Source of the DNA: Macrothele yani | Taxonomy: Eukaryota > Arthropoda > Arachnida > Araneae > Macrothelidae | Direction: 5' to 3' | Length of the DNA: 64,000 bases | NCBI GenBank assembly: GCA_039090855.1 | Contig: CM077025.1 | Location: forward strand, 94,158,489 to 94,222,488 | In this document: one piece after another, positions 53,766 to 64,000 of the stretch | Layout of the letters: every line of letters starts with the position of its first letter | Numbering within the stretch: position 1 is the stretch's first letter | The notes under the pieces: model-generated | Seen by the model: only the letters and a program-made list of their open reading frames with translations | Told to the model about the DNA's origin: nothing | Database searches by the model: none | Translations under genes and position numbers: made by a program

Positions 53766-54297
53766 AACGGGGCCTAATATTTTTACTTAGGATATCACGT
53801 TATTTTAAAGAACGCGGGCTGAATATTGTTTGCGTGACAAAGAGGCAAGAAAATTATTATAAAGCTAATTTTGCTGAATGGCAAATTTTATATTTTATAT
53901 GAATTTGAAAGAAATACAAAGTGAGTCATAGTGGTCTCCGGGATTTTGACGAGCTATAAGCACCTTAATAAGTGATAGGGCAACACAACGCATGACGATA
54001 GAAAGAGAAAATCTCAAAGTTTTGTATGGGCGTGCACAAGAGAATCGGGGTAGTGTTGCCAACTCACTCATTTCTGAAAGTCGCCAAATCAGCCGTGAAA
54101 AGTCTCCAAAAGTGAAAAAAAGTCCCTAAAAATCAGATTTTTTATTATATTAAATTTTCGTACTTATCTGTGCGCCATTTAAAATTTAATGACACGTTGT
54201 TATTATTATTATCTATTTGATACTTTAAATTAATGATGTAAAAATAAGTGAATGTGACGCCTTTGTTACTTAATATGGCTGTGTGGGGGATAATGAA

Positions 54298-54475
54298 CAT
54301 CGTGAGCAACACGATAGGCTGTAAGAAGCAAAGAGAGTACAGGTAAGAAGTCACCCATCTTTAATTTAAAGTCCACTGTTTCCAGTGAAGAAAGAGTACC
54401 AGTGCCGAAAGACAAACGCAACATTCATGCCTCACTGAGATTCCAACCCGGACCCAACTCGGGTGAATGGTAATA
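54298..54475 (-). mobile_element. SINE-1 copy, diverged
   Basis: ATCGTGAGCAACACGATAGG, an extra about 18 bases (AGCAAAGAGAGTACAGGTAA), TTTAATTTAAAGTCCACTG, and GATTCCAACCCGGACCCAAC (B-box region). The A box is missing. Inserted in the hAT-like element. Confidence 0.85.
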
Positions 54476-54693
54476 TGGCTTCAATAGTACACAGACTAAG
54501 GGGGAGGATACAGAAACAAGTTTAAAATGGTTAAAAAGACCAGCTAAAAATACTTAGTATATAAAGCACGGTGAACTAATAAATTATAGCGTTGAAAATG
54601 AAATTATTTCTTTCAAAAGCAAACGTTTTTTTCCAGTTATGTGTTACTGTTACTTTGATTTATATTAACCAAAACTTTTGCTTTCTGCGAGTG

Positions 54694-57600
54694 GATCATC
54701 ATCATCATCATCACTGTCAACCATTATCAATCCACTGCTGGACGAAGGTCTCCCCAAGTTTCCTCCACAACGGTCTGTCTTGTGCCAGTCTCCTCCATGT
54801 CACTCCCGCATATTTACGAATTTCATCCACCCATCTCCCATGTGGTCTTTTTCTGGGTCTTTTCCTGTCCCTTGGAATCCAATCTAAAATTTCGGCTGTC
54901 CATCTATGGTCTGTCCTTCTGGCAGTATGTCCAGCCCATTGCCATTTCAGGGATTTAACTCTGATCATGATGTCTTCCACTCTCGTCATTTTTCGGATCC
55001 ACGAGTTCCTCTTCTTATCTCTCCTGGTTATACCAAGCATGCACCTCTCCATCAATCTTTGAGTTGTCTGCAGCCTTTGTATGTCTCTTTTAGTTAAGGT
55101 CCACGTCTCTGCACCATACGTAAGCACTGGAAGAATGCATTGATCAAACACTTTTCTTTTAAGACATAATGGCATATTGCTCTTGAAAATTATGCTGTTT
55201 CTTCCAAAAGCTCTCCAGGCAAGTTTTGTACGCCGATTAATTTCTTCATCAATGTGACCCTCACTTGATATCTGCTGTCCAAGATAAACATACGTATCTG
55301 TTATCTCCAGTTTTTTTCCATCAATCGATAAATCTTCATTTCTTGTAAAAGCATTGAACATCACTTTTGTCTTCTGAAAGTTCATTTTTAATCCCACTTC
55401 TTTACTCTTGTCAGCAAGTTCCTGGATCATACTCTGCAGCTCTGATGGGGTAGTTGCAAAAATGACTACGTCATCAGCAAAATGAAGGTGGGTTAGATAA
55501 TCTCCATTAATCTTTATCCCTTTGTTTTCCCAGTTCAGTGATTGAAAGACATTTTCCAATGTAGCATTAAAGAGCTTCGGAGATATGGTGTCACCTTGTC
55601 TCACTCCCTTTCCAATTTTTATGTGTGTTGTATTTTCAAACAACCGAATCTTTGCACTTGCATTTTCATAGATGTTATTAATAATATTAATGTATGCATC
55701 TTCAATACCGCAGGATTTCAGAGCCATTGTAACTGCTGATGGTTTCACCGAATCAAAGGCTTTTTCATAATCGATAAAGCCATGCACAATGGAAGTTCAT
55801 ATTCCCTCGCTCTTTCAATTAGTTCTCTCAGTACGTGGATATGATCTATTGTGCTGTAGCCACTCCTGAATCCAGCTTGTTCTCTCGGTTGAGCCATGTC
55901 CAGTGTTACCTTCAAGCGGTGTGAAAGAACTTTAGTGAAGATTTTATAAACCACTGATAGGAGGCTGATAGGTCTGTAGTTCCTGAGATCCTCAATGTCA
56001 CCTTTTTATGTAGCAGGATCATTGTAGCATTGTTCCAATCCTCAGGAATCTTCCCTTCATTAAGGCATCGAGTGAAAATTTGGGCGAGTACTGTTTCAAT
56101 TTCTCCACTTGCTTCTTGTATGATGTCTATAGTAATTCCATCTTCTCCTGGAGCTTTCCCCCGCTTCATGTTCTTGATCGCATGAGCAACTTCTGCTGGG
56201 AGGACTGGAAGAACTCTGGTACCTTTCATGATGTCTGGAGAACATGTATCATCCCTTTCATATAATTTGGAGTAGAAATCTTTCACTCTTGTCAAAATTT
56301 CGCCTCTATTTCTTGTTATAGAACCATCTTCTTTTTCAGAGCCTTAATCTGTTTTCTTCCCTTACTGAGATGTCCCTTTGCTATCTTAAGGCTTTGGTTG
56401 TTTTCAATTGCTTTCCTCACTAGCTCACAGTTGAATTTCCTTACGTCTTCAGTGATACTTTTTCGTGTTGTCTTGCATAGCTCTATATATTCCACTTTGG
56501 AAGTCACATCTTCTTTAGTTGTCCTCATCTCTCTTCTTTTTGCATCAACATTTTGGTTTTTCCTGATAATTTGTTCACATGCAACTTGTTCTTAGACCCA
56601 GCTAATTTTGTTGCTGTTTCCATTAGAGCTTTGGTTACTTTTCTGTTAACTTCCGAAATATCCACTTCTTCCGATGTTATACCTTCTAAAGCAGAGAATC
56701 TGTTCTTCAGTTCCAACTTGAAAGTATTATGGTGTTTTTTAAGGTTGGTTATGTCAATAGATTTTGTTTGTCTTATGAGCTTGCCACGTTCCAGTTTAGT
56801 GTTGAGGTGCATCTTACATCTCACCAATCTATGGTCACTACCTGTGTTGAACTTGTTCAGCACACTGCAGTCTTCGATGACGAATTTTTTGTTACACATA
56901 ATAAAATCAATTTCACTTGTCGTCCCAATTGGATGTCTCCATGTCCATTTCCTGTGTGGCTTTATCTTGAAAAAGGAGTTCAAGATGAAAAATCCTTCTG
57001 CCTCTGCAAACTCAACGAGAGTATTTCCACGCTGGTTTCTGTTGCCGTGACCGAATTTACCTACTGAAGTTTCATTCTGTTGCCGTTGCCCTATTTTTGC
57101 ATTGAAATCTCCCATAATTATCTTCAAGTGCTGCTTACCTTTATTATTTAGATGACGAATTTCCTCATAAAATTCTTCAATTTCTTCTTCAGGATGACTT
57201 GTGGTGGGTGCATAAGTTTGAATAATCTGAGCCTGGTATCTTCTCGATAGTTGGATAACGAGTCTTGCAGCTCTGTCAGAGGAACTTTCAACTTCTACCA
57301 CTTTATCCTTCAGTTTCTTGTTTATTATAAATCCAACACCACTAGTTCTGCCAGTATCTGTCCCACGATAATAGAAGAGATGTCCACTTTTCAGTTCAAT
57401 GAGATCTTCTCCTTTTCTCCTTACCTCACTTAGCCCGACGATGTCCCACTTGATCCTTTGTAGTTCCTCTTCCAATTCAAGAAGCCTTGAATCAGAAGAT
57501 AGGGAGCGTCCGTTATAGGTAGGCAGGGTCAGCATCAAATGGCAACCTAGTCCGGTCCTCCGGGGATTCTTAGCACCCTCTGCCTTCATGTCGCACTGGC

Positions 57601-57933
57601 CGCTGCCTTGGCCAGGTACATTCCAGCTGCCGGAGACTGAGGGCCAAGATTTAAGTTGTAGAGTCATTGTGGAGGTGTTTGGCCATAACTCACCACGCTG
57701 GCCAAGCGGGTTGGTGAGTGTGGGATAGCATTTCCTCTGATCCCGATGGTATAGTTATACCGCTATTGGCGGTCGTCAGAGCCCCTTTAGTGGGAACAGG
57801 ATGCACCACGAGAAGGCGGGGTTGACATTTGTCAAGGAGAGGCTGTGATGTTACGCATCACCTGACCTTAAGTTCCACCACCATCACACTCGATGTCTAA
57901 GGAATCTCAGGTAAACTCATCGAGCATCGGCAA
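54694..57933 (-). mobile_element. RTE-type LINE, near full length (3.2 kb)
   Basis: 3' end at (TGA)n (plus-strand ATCATCATC at 54694). Possible 14-bp target duplication GCTTTCTGCGAGTG (54680-54693) and GCTTTCTGTGACTG (57934-57947), two mismatches. It encodes an endonuclease and reverse transcriptase on the minus strand. Copies of the same family are at 8246, 29803 and 52635. Confidence 0.9.
54717..57667 (-). pseudogene. RTE endonuclease-reverse transcriptase with four frameshifts
   Basis: First part (57667-56525, 380 residues) is the endonuclease: TYNGRSL, GLSEVRRKGEDL, QTYAPTTSHPEE, MGDFNAKIG, WTWRHPIGTTSEIDFIM, GSDHRLVRC. Next KRGKAPGEDGI, DWNNATMILLHKK, PREQAGFRSGYSTIDHI, and the last part (55787-54717, 356 residues) has DYEKAFDSV (motif A), GVRQGDTISPKLF (motif B), HFADDVVIFA (motif C), TYGAETWTLTKRD and WAGHTARRTDHR. 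Shifts near 56535, 56330, 56005 and 55775 are all one-base losses in A or G runs. No other stop was noticed. Confidence 0.95.
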
Positions 57934-58221
57934 GCTTTCTGTGACTGATGACGGGAAGGAATGGAAATTGCATTCTACAAACATTAAAATTCACGGTTAT
58001 GGCTCTTACATGTGCAGAAAGCGAAGAATATATTCTCCTGATTCAAAACCCGTATTTAAAATGCTTGAACTGTAAATAAAAGATATCGCTGAAGTTCTTT
58101 AAACAAAACAAAATCGCCTAAAAACGTCGCTAATCCCAAACTAATGTTTTTGTCCCTAACTCCAATCAAGAGTCCCCTAAATTTAGCGACTTTCCCCCAA
58201 ATTGGCAACACTGAATCGAGG

Positions 58222-59540
58222 CGTGCATGGCCGGTAGAAGGAGCTCCCGTCATTCAAGATGGCGACAGGCGCACAGAAGGCTTATTGCATGTCGTAGTAT
58301 GCGAAAACCTAGTCCATTATCATGGTTCAAATGGCGCTTTCGTGCTCGATTTGGAAAGGATGCACCGACAGACAAAACAATACGCCAGTGGTACGATACA
58401 TTCCGGAACACCGGATGCCTGTGCTCAGGCAAAACCCCGGCCGTCCAGGTTCGTCTCAGGAAACAGTAGACCATCTGAGTGAGGGATGTTTTCCAATGCA
58501 GTCCCCCTGTAAGTCGAGTAGGCGTGCTAGTCAAAAGCTGGAAATCCCACAGAAAACATCATTATGTATCTTTTGTAAGAGTGTCTGTGTGAAGCCGTAT
58601 AGACTGAAGTTAATGAAGCTCTGACACAAGATGATAACAATCGCTGGTTCCAATTTTGCAAAGACATCCAGGACCATATTGAAGCAGACGGTCTCATCGA
58701 GAGACTCCTGTTCAGCGACGAAGCCACGCTCTTCTTTTCGGGTAAAGTTAACGCGGATGTGGGGATCGGATAATCCCCATGCCACCATGAAACATCTTAG
58801 TGACTCTCTAAAGGTAAATATGTTCTGCGCCATAATCACGCTGTAAGCGCCGGATAAAGCCGAGGCAACCATCAATGGCAGCATCTTTTTTTTTTTTTTT
58901 TTTTTTTTTTTGATTGGAGGTTTAACGACTACCGTGAGCAACTCAATTGGCTACAAGCAGTCGTCCGTCCCTAATTTAGGGACACTGCTTCCAGGGAAGA
59001 GAGAGAGTCAGTGCCGTAAGACAAACACAACATCCATGCCTCACCGTGATTCCAACACATACCCATCTCGCACGAATGATCAGAAGCCATCACTTAGACC
59101 ACTGTGCCACCAGGGCGGCAGCAGCATCTTCCTTGACCAGCTTTAGGAGTGACTTATGCCGCAATTTTAAGACGATAGCGCTGATTTCATTCTCCAATTA
59201 GATGGGGGCTCCATCTCACCTTCAAAGGGATGTCCGTTCATATCTCAATGAGATACTACCCAATAGGTGGATTCGCCTTGTTGCTGCCGACGACCGAACA
59301 CATCTTGCCAGGCCACTACGATCACCGGACTGAAACCGTGTGAGTTCTTCCCCTGGGGCTATGTTAATAACCAGGTGTTTGTGCCGCCCGTTCCCCGATA
59401 TTTAATGGAATATAAACAACGCATTACCACGACTATCACTCAAGTCGTCCAGGCAACACTGTTGCGAGTGTGGACTGCATTGGATTATAGGATAGACATT
59501 TGCCGTGTCAGGAAGGTCGGATACCTTCAGCATTTGTAAA
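58222..59540 (+). pseudogene. Mariner-like transposase (family F), broken
   Basis: RFGKDAPTDKTIRQWYDTFRNTGCLCSGKTP (58330-58450), IPQKTSL, QDHIEADGLIERLLFSDEAT (58670-58730, motif one), WGSDNPHATMKHLSDSLKVN; after the SINE a SIFLDQL piece, LDGGSISPSKGCPF-region traces, RTHLARPLRSPD (59290-59330), then LMEYKQRITTTITQVVQ, RVWTALDYRIDICRV and a stop near 59537. Several shifts and stops. Confidence 0.85.
58886..59127 (-). mobile_element. SINE-1, full length, in the mariner-like gene
   Basis: Long poly-T (about 24), TTTAACGACTACCGTGAGCA, CTAATTTAGGGACACTGC, and a head with CACTGTGCCACCAGGGCGG. Duplication GCAGCATCTT occurs at 58878-58887 and 59119-59129. The long uninterrupted poly-A tail suggests a young insertion. 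Confidence 0.93.
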
Positions 59541-59639
59541 GTCTGCAAAACGCTTTGTACATTTCTCTTTCCATTAACTATGCTGCCTATCCCTTTTGCG
59601 TTACGATTTAGTGGTGAACTAAAATCACGGAGACCTGTA

Positions 59640-60430
59640 TGACTCTCCCTGTAAGAACAAACAAAATCTGAGCTAGACTGCTACATAAAGAAATTTCTTT
59701 ATTTAAAAAAAAAAAAAACATTATTATTTCTGCTACATTCCATAACTTTATTCAGTTAAAACTGAAATGCATTAAGTATTCTGTATTTACTTATAAATGC
59801 AGATTTTCAAGTAAAAATGCTGGTACGTTCTTATGGCGATAAAATGTATAAATGCGAAGAATATATCTACGGCTTTTAGGCCAGTGATGCCACAAGGTGA
59901 TTACAGCATGTGAAACATGAGCACAACTTCGTCGTCTGCTTTTCTTGATGACAAATGAAACGTATTTCGGAGTCATGAAAAAAATCCTTTATGAACTTAC
60001 TTTGCGATTATCCTACGTTTGTTGGTAGAATACACTCATTTATCTGGAAAATAATGATATAATTCTCTCTGATATGTCCAATGTTACCGAACGTTTGTTT
60101 CTGTTTAAAAAAATTTCATGATCGGTAAAAATGAAATATTTTCAAAGGGATTATGCCAAAACGGTATGATGGAGGCATTTTCACGTTTTATTCTATAATT
60201 TCTTTAACCTTAAATTGTTCCTAATTACTGAAGCGAACATTTCGTCATTAGGTGTATTGTAAGGTTTCAGGAGATCCAAATAATTGCAGGGCCACTTTTT
60301 TCCTCGCTGAGAAAACAAAAGTTGTGCTTATGAAGCTAGCAGCAGCACGGTAAGGAATCAGATTACATACATGCATAACAAATCCTAAAAATGCACCAGT
60401 ACTTTAAAGATCGCACTGCAGGATATGTAT
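59640..60430. other. No recognisable gene
   Basis: AT-rich spacer with a run of 14 A at 59705-59719; no motif or inverted repeat noticed. Confidence 0.5.
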
Positions 60431-61654
60431 ATACACTATCTACCAACAAGTAATTAGACACCTGTGATCGCAAAGGAAAACGAAGTTTATTCACCTGCAA
60501 TAGTTGGTGGAGCCTGCACGAGCGGCGATTACAGCTGCGACCCTCCGGGGCATACTCTCAACCAGGCGTTGTACGACGGCTAGCGGTATTTTCTTCCACT
60601 CGGCTTGGAGAAGACAGATCAGTTCCTTCATCGATTTCGAACGGTGGGGGCACCCCTTAAGTCGACGCTCCAACTCGTCCCAGAGGTACTCTATAGGTTT
60701 AAGGTCCGGGCTCTGCGCAGGGGAGTCCATTCGATTAACCGCATTGTCAGCATACAAAGCCATGGTGTACCTCGCAACATGACAGGTGGCATTGCCATCC
60801 TGAAAGTAACATGGGTCCACCCCGTAAAACTGCCACAACGTAGGAAGCGCATGGTCATCCAAAATGGTGCAGTAGGTCTCGGCGTTGAGTCTACCAGGAA
60901 TTGCGACCAAGGGTCCCATGCTATACCAGGAGAAACATCCCCATAGCATAATTCCACCGCCGCCGAACTGCACAGTTGGCACAATACATTCCGGCAGGAG
61001 GCGTTCTCCAGGCAGACGCCAAACCCAGACACTGCCATCCAAACGGTATAGGGTGAACCTTGATTCGTCGTTCCAGAGAAGCTGTTTCCACTGTTCAACG
61101 GTCCACTGTCGACGTTCTTTGCACCACGTTAGCCGAGCTGCACTATTGGACTTGGTGATCAAAGGCTTGTGGGCGGTAGCACGTCCATGATAACCGAGCA
61201 GATGGGCTTCCTTACGGATGGTATTCATCAAAAGAACACTCCCGGATGACTGTTGAAACTCCTCGCGGATATGGCGCATCGATTTGGTGCAGTTCTTCCA
61301 AGTTTCTCTGGCCAGCACCCGTCGGTCTCTAACTCCCAGTTTTGTGGGTCTGCCGGGTCGGAGCACATTCCGACAGTCACCTCTCAACTTCTACTTGCCA
61401 ATCACGTAGGCCACTGTCGATTTTGGGTACTTCAACTAGCTGGATATGTCACGTATGGATCGGCCATTTCTGTGATACCCGACGATTACACATTTCTCGA
61501 AATCAGAGAGCTCCGAACTGCGTGGGATCTTGCATGCGACTGGTTGCGTTGTTGTTTCCCACACGATATTTAACGGCGGCGGCCGTGACGTGTATCAGGA
61601 CCGCAGATATCGTCGATTGCAGGGGTGTCCAATTACTTGTTGGCAGATAGTGTA
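60431..61654 (-). mobile_element. Tc1-like transposon (family C), copy 2
   Basis: Ends CACTATCTACCAACAAGTAA and its complement, flanked by TA. Inverted relative to the 20155 copy and similar throughout its length. Confidence 0.92.
60491..61531 (-). pseudogene. Tc1-like transposase, family C copy 2
   Basis: A 298-codon open frame runs 61387-60491: [87 protein letters not shown]. The upstream 45 codons are present, but the normal ATG is ATC, and two stops (SSK to SS-stop; GKW to GK-stop) block them. The catalytic aspartate before the asparagine of FQDDNA is glycine, while the glutamate is intact. Inactive. Confidence 0.92.
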
Positions 61655-62520
61655 TAATTGAAAAATGTTTTTTTTCGAAACACTACGTATCTGAAAGAGA
61701 GGCTCCCTTGGGACAGCGGTAAATACGGAAACAGAAATATAACAATATGAATCCTATAACGAATATTTGCTATTCAGAAATTAATGAAATATTAGAAACA
61801 CTCGTATTTTCTTATTTCGTTTATTGAATCATATAGCAACAGTGCATATGTAAATAGTTTAATTATTATTGTTTTAGAAGAACGCGGAGCAGATCGGAAT
61901 TTTTTTTCAGGGTTAAATCATGTTTGACACATTGCTCAATATGTTTCCTTTGAAACTTTTTATTTTTAGTAACTTCAAGCTGCATTTAGCTTACTGTAAG
62001 AATCAAAATGCATTGTTTCGAGTCGTATTCTAATTTGAAATAATATATTAACTTATGTAAATCATCTAGCGTATTTGTCAGAAATTTTGCATTGTTCGCT
62101 TGAAAAGATTCCGGAATAACACGTGTCAGGAATAAATCTATAATTAGCGAAATTATTTGTTTGCGAATGTGTATATACATCTATATTACCCATACATCGA
62201 GCACTTTAGAGTCACGTTATTGAAACGGAAGCTAAAACTACTTTGTTTTCTCGTATACTAGCAGATAAAATAAATGATGCAAACAATTGCCGAGCAGTTA
62301 AAGATATACATATAAGGCATCTTGTGGAGTTTCGGCGCCATGTCGCACAGGAGAAGTTGAGAAACAGAAAATAAATAGGAAAATGTTCTGTTCATCTGGT
62401 TTCACTAAACAAATGTATCATTAGTCACATCAGAAGAGAAGAATGCTGCGAATCAATTCAAGGGAACGGAATGTTCGAAGACAGTTTAAAAAAGTAACAG
62501 CAAATTGAATATTTTGATAT
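61655..62520. other. No recognisable gene
   Basis: AT-rich spacer of about 865 bp, nothing recognised. Confidence 0.5.
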
Positions 62521-62521
62521 A

Positions 62522-64000
62522 TACACTGCTGGACAATTGCTAAGAACGGATCATAAACAGCTGTATAGCGCATAAAAAAGTAAGTGTGGTTGAATGCCAA
62601 GTGAAATGAAATAATATCAGACTGCCAGGACATTACAAGAAAGACAATTTATTGTGCTCTGAAATCCAGAACGCTTTGGAACGTGTTCAACGGACAAACA
62701 AGCCATTTTGTGCAGAATACGTAAACGTGAAAAAATGCAATTACCGTCCGCAGGCGTTCCGGCGTAAGATGTCAATACGGGATATGGCCACCATTGAGGG
62801 CGATGCAAGATTCCACACGTCCTGTTATGCTCTGCGCAACATTATCAAGCAGCTGTTGGGGTAATTTATCCCATTCCTCTGTCAGTGCACGGATGAGGGT
62901 GTCCTTGTTTATTGAAGGGCATTGGCGACCAGCAAGACTCCTTCCCAAAGAATCCCACACATTTTCAATAGGATTCAGATCAGGAGAACGTGCTGGCCAT
63001 ACGAGGCGTTGAATATCCTCGCTCTCAAGACACTCCTGGAAAGCAACTGTTCGATGACATGTTGCGTTGTCGTCCATGAAAATGAATCTATCACCGACAG
63101 CACCACGGAACATGCGAACATGAGGTAGCAGAACATCATTAATGTATTGTTGGCCAGTCATAGTCCCAGTTGGAAGCACATAGAGTGACGTACGGCCATT
63201 GATAATGATGCCAGCCCATACCATGACACTACATGTCGGATATCGGTCCCTTTCCTGTATGTTTGCTGGACAATATGCAGTACCACCATCACGCCAGATC
63301 AGTTGTCGTCGACAATCAGACGATAGACTGTATCTACTCTCATCTGAGAAGAGGACAGCAGACCAGTCGTAATCAGTCCAATTGCGATGTTGATGGCACC
63401 ATTGCAAACGGCCGGTACGGTGACGTCTGGACAATGGGATGCATACAACAGGACGGCAGGCGTTTAGTCCTCCTTCATGCAAACGTCTGGCGACAGTTTT
63501 TCGGGAGATCCGCTTGCCAGTAGCAGCCATAAACTGATTTGCTACCTCACTGGCTGTGCTGCGCCGGTGTCTTTTTGTTGATAGCACTATGTACCGATCT
63601 TCTGCAGGTGTCGTACTGCAAACACGACCTCCCCCGTGACGTTTGCTACACTCTCCATTTGTTTGAAATGATTTCCAAAGCCTTGAAACAACACTGTGGC
63701 TGACGTCGGATTACCTGGCAACATCTGTTATTTTTCGCCCTTCTTCAATCTTGCCAATAATACAGCCACGCGTAAAATCATCTAGGTGATGTCGGGAAGA
63801 CATACTGAAAATTATAAGTTCGTCAATTGATTCTTTCCCTTTCAACTTTGCGTTTGAACAACAACGGTCAATACGCGTCAAATCCTTTATATTTCTTATC
63901 AGCGCTATGACATCACGAACAAGTTCGGCAATCTAAAATTTGCATACGCACAACACGTCTTACTGTATCCCGCACTTATACTAATTTCCACATTTTCCTG
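62522..64000 (-). mobile_element. Tc1-like transposon (family D), runs off the window
   Basis: Left end CACTGCTGGACAATTGCTAA after TA. By comparison with the deletion derivative at 9724-10210, only about 55 bases of the right end lie beyond position 64000. Contains a transposase with one stop. Confidence 0.92.
62772..63803 (-). pseudogene. Tc1-like transposase (family D), single nonsense codon
   Basis: The natural start is ATG at 63803-63801 (MSSRHHLDDFTRGCIIGKIE). A TAA at 63713-63711, codon 31, is the only defect I see; the rest stays in frame to the stop at 62772, about 344 codons. From 63587 the frame is open for 271 residues: RISRKTVARRLHEGGLN, VLFSDESRYSL, FMDDNATCHRTV, SPDLNPIENVWDSLGR. 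D and E are 34 residues apart, DD34E. A protein starting downstream of the stop would lack the first DNA-binding helices. The stop may be a C-to-T change (CAA to TAA). Confidence 0.93.

Larger units (their letters stand above)
54051..58213. mobile_element. hAT-like element hosting SINE and RTE
   Basis: Ends TAGTGTTGCCAACTC and the complement of CAGTGTTGCCAATTTGGGG, with AAAGTCGC(C/T)AAAT shared inside. Flanked by 8-bp AATCGGGG (54043-54050) and AATCGAGG (58214-58221). 8-bp duplications and CAGTG-type ends suggest hAT. Non-coding apart from the insertions: left part 54051-54297, right part 57934-58213. Confidence 0.75.
53931..59637 (+). mobile_element. Mariner-like element (family F) with nested insertions
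   Basis: Ends GTGGTCTCCGGGATTTTGA and the complement of CAGGTCTCCGTGATTTTAG, each bordered by TA (53929-53930, 59638-59639). Removing the insert at 54051-58221 and the SINE at 58886-59127 leaves about 1.3 kb. The protein is related to that of 28954-29536. Confidence 0.82.

Overview
This 64 kb window looks like intergenic DNA from an animal with a large, transposon-rich genome. The mix of families (many Tc1/mariner transposons, an RTE-type LINE ending in a TGA trinucleotide repeat, a Tx1/L1-like LINE, a Penelope-like element, tRNA-derived SINEs) fits an arthropod or other invertebrate, but the species cannot be named from the sequence. I found no convincing host gene: every recognisable coding stretch belongs to a mobile element and most are broken. 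The DNA is AT-rich with eukaryotic signs (poly-A tails, Pol III A/B boxes in SINEs); there are no bacterial operons or ribosome binding sites.

Layout. 0-3.5 kb: an LTR-like repeat, a perfect hairpin, a 66-bp minisatellite, a mariner relic and a TTAA-flanked fold-back MITE. 3.9-5.5 kb: a Tc1-like transposon with an uninterrupted 358-codon frame, the most intact gene here. 5.6-11.7 kb: Tc1 and mariner relics, a SINE followed by a truncated RTE, a Tc1 deletion derivative, a second fold-back MITE and a hAT tail. 12.0-19.8 kb: a large element bounded by about 130-150 bp imperfect inverted repeats, carrying a very long minus-strand gene of a widespread uncharacterised invertebrate family and split by a nearly intact Penelope-like element. 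20.1-23.5 kb: two Tc1-like copies. 24.5-33 kb: a LINE fragment, a SINE-head tandem array, a mariner split by hairpin-rich DNA, an RTE fragment inside a pogo-like end and another mariner with an internal 88-bp repeat.

34-41 kb is mostly SINEs, an RTE relic, a degenerate satellite, a Tc1 split by a solo LTR and a 61-bp-arm palindrome. 41.9-50.7 kb is a three-layer nest: a Tc1 received a SINE, and the SINE received a 7.3 kb Tx1/L1-like LINE. 51-53.7 kb holds satellite-like DNA, a palindrome and an RTE fragment. 53.9-59.6 kb is another nest: a mariner-like element interrupted by a hAT-like element, itself holding a SINE and a near full-length RTE, plus a further SINE in the mariner gene. 60.4-64 kb has two more Tc1-like copies, the last running off the window.

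The elements do not form a pathway; they record successive insertions that can be ordered from target duplications. Two themes recur: long snap-back inverted repeats with short loops (eleven or so), and frameshifts lying in homopolymer runs. The latter may be natural decay or consensus error. The strongest candidate for something undescribed is the 12.0-19.8 kb inverted-repeat element.
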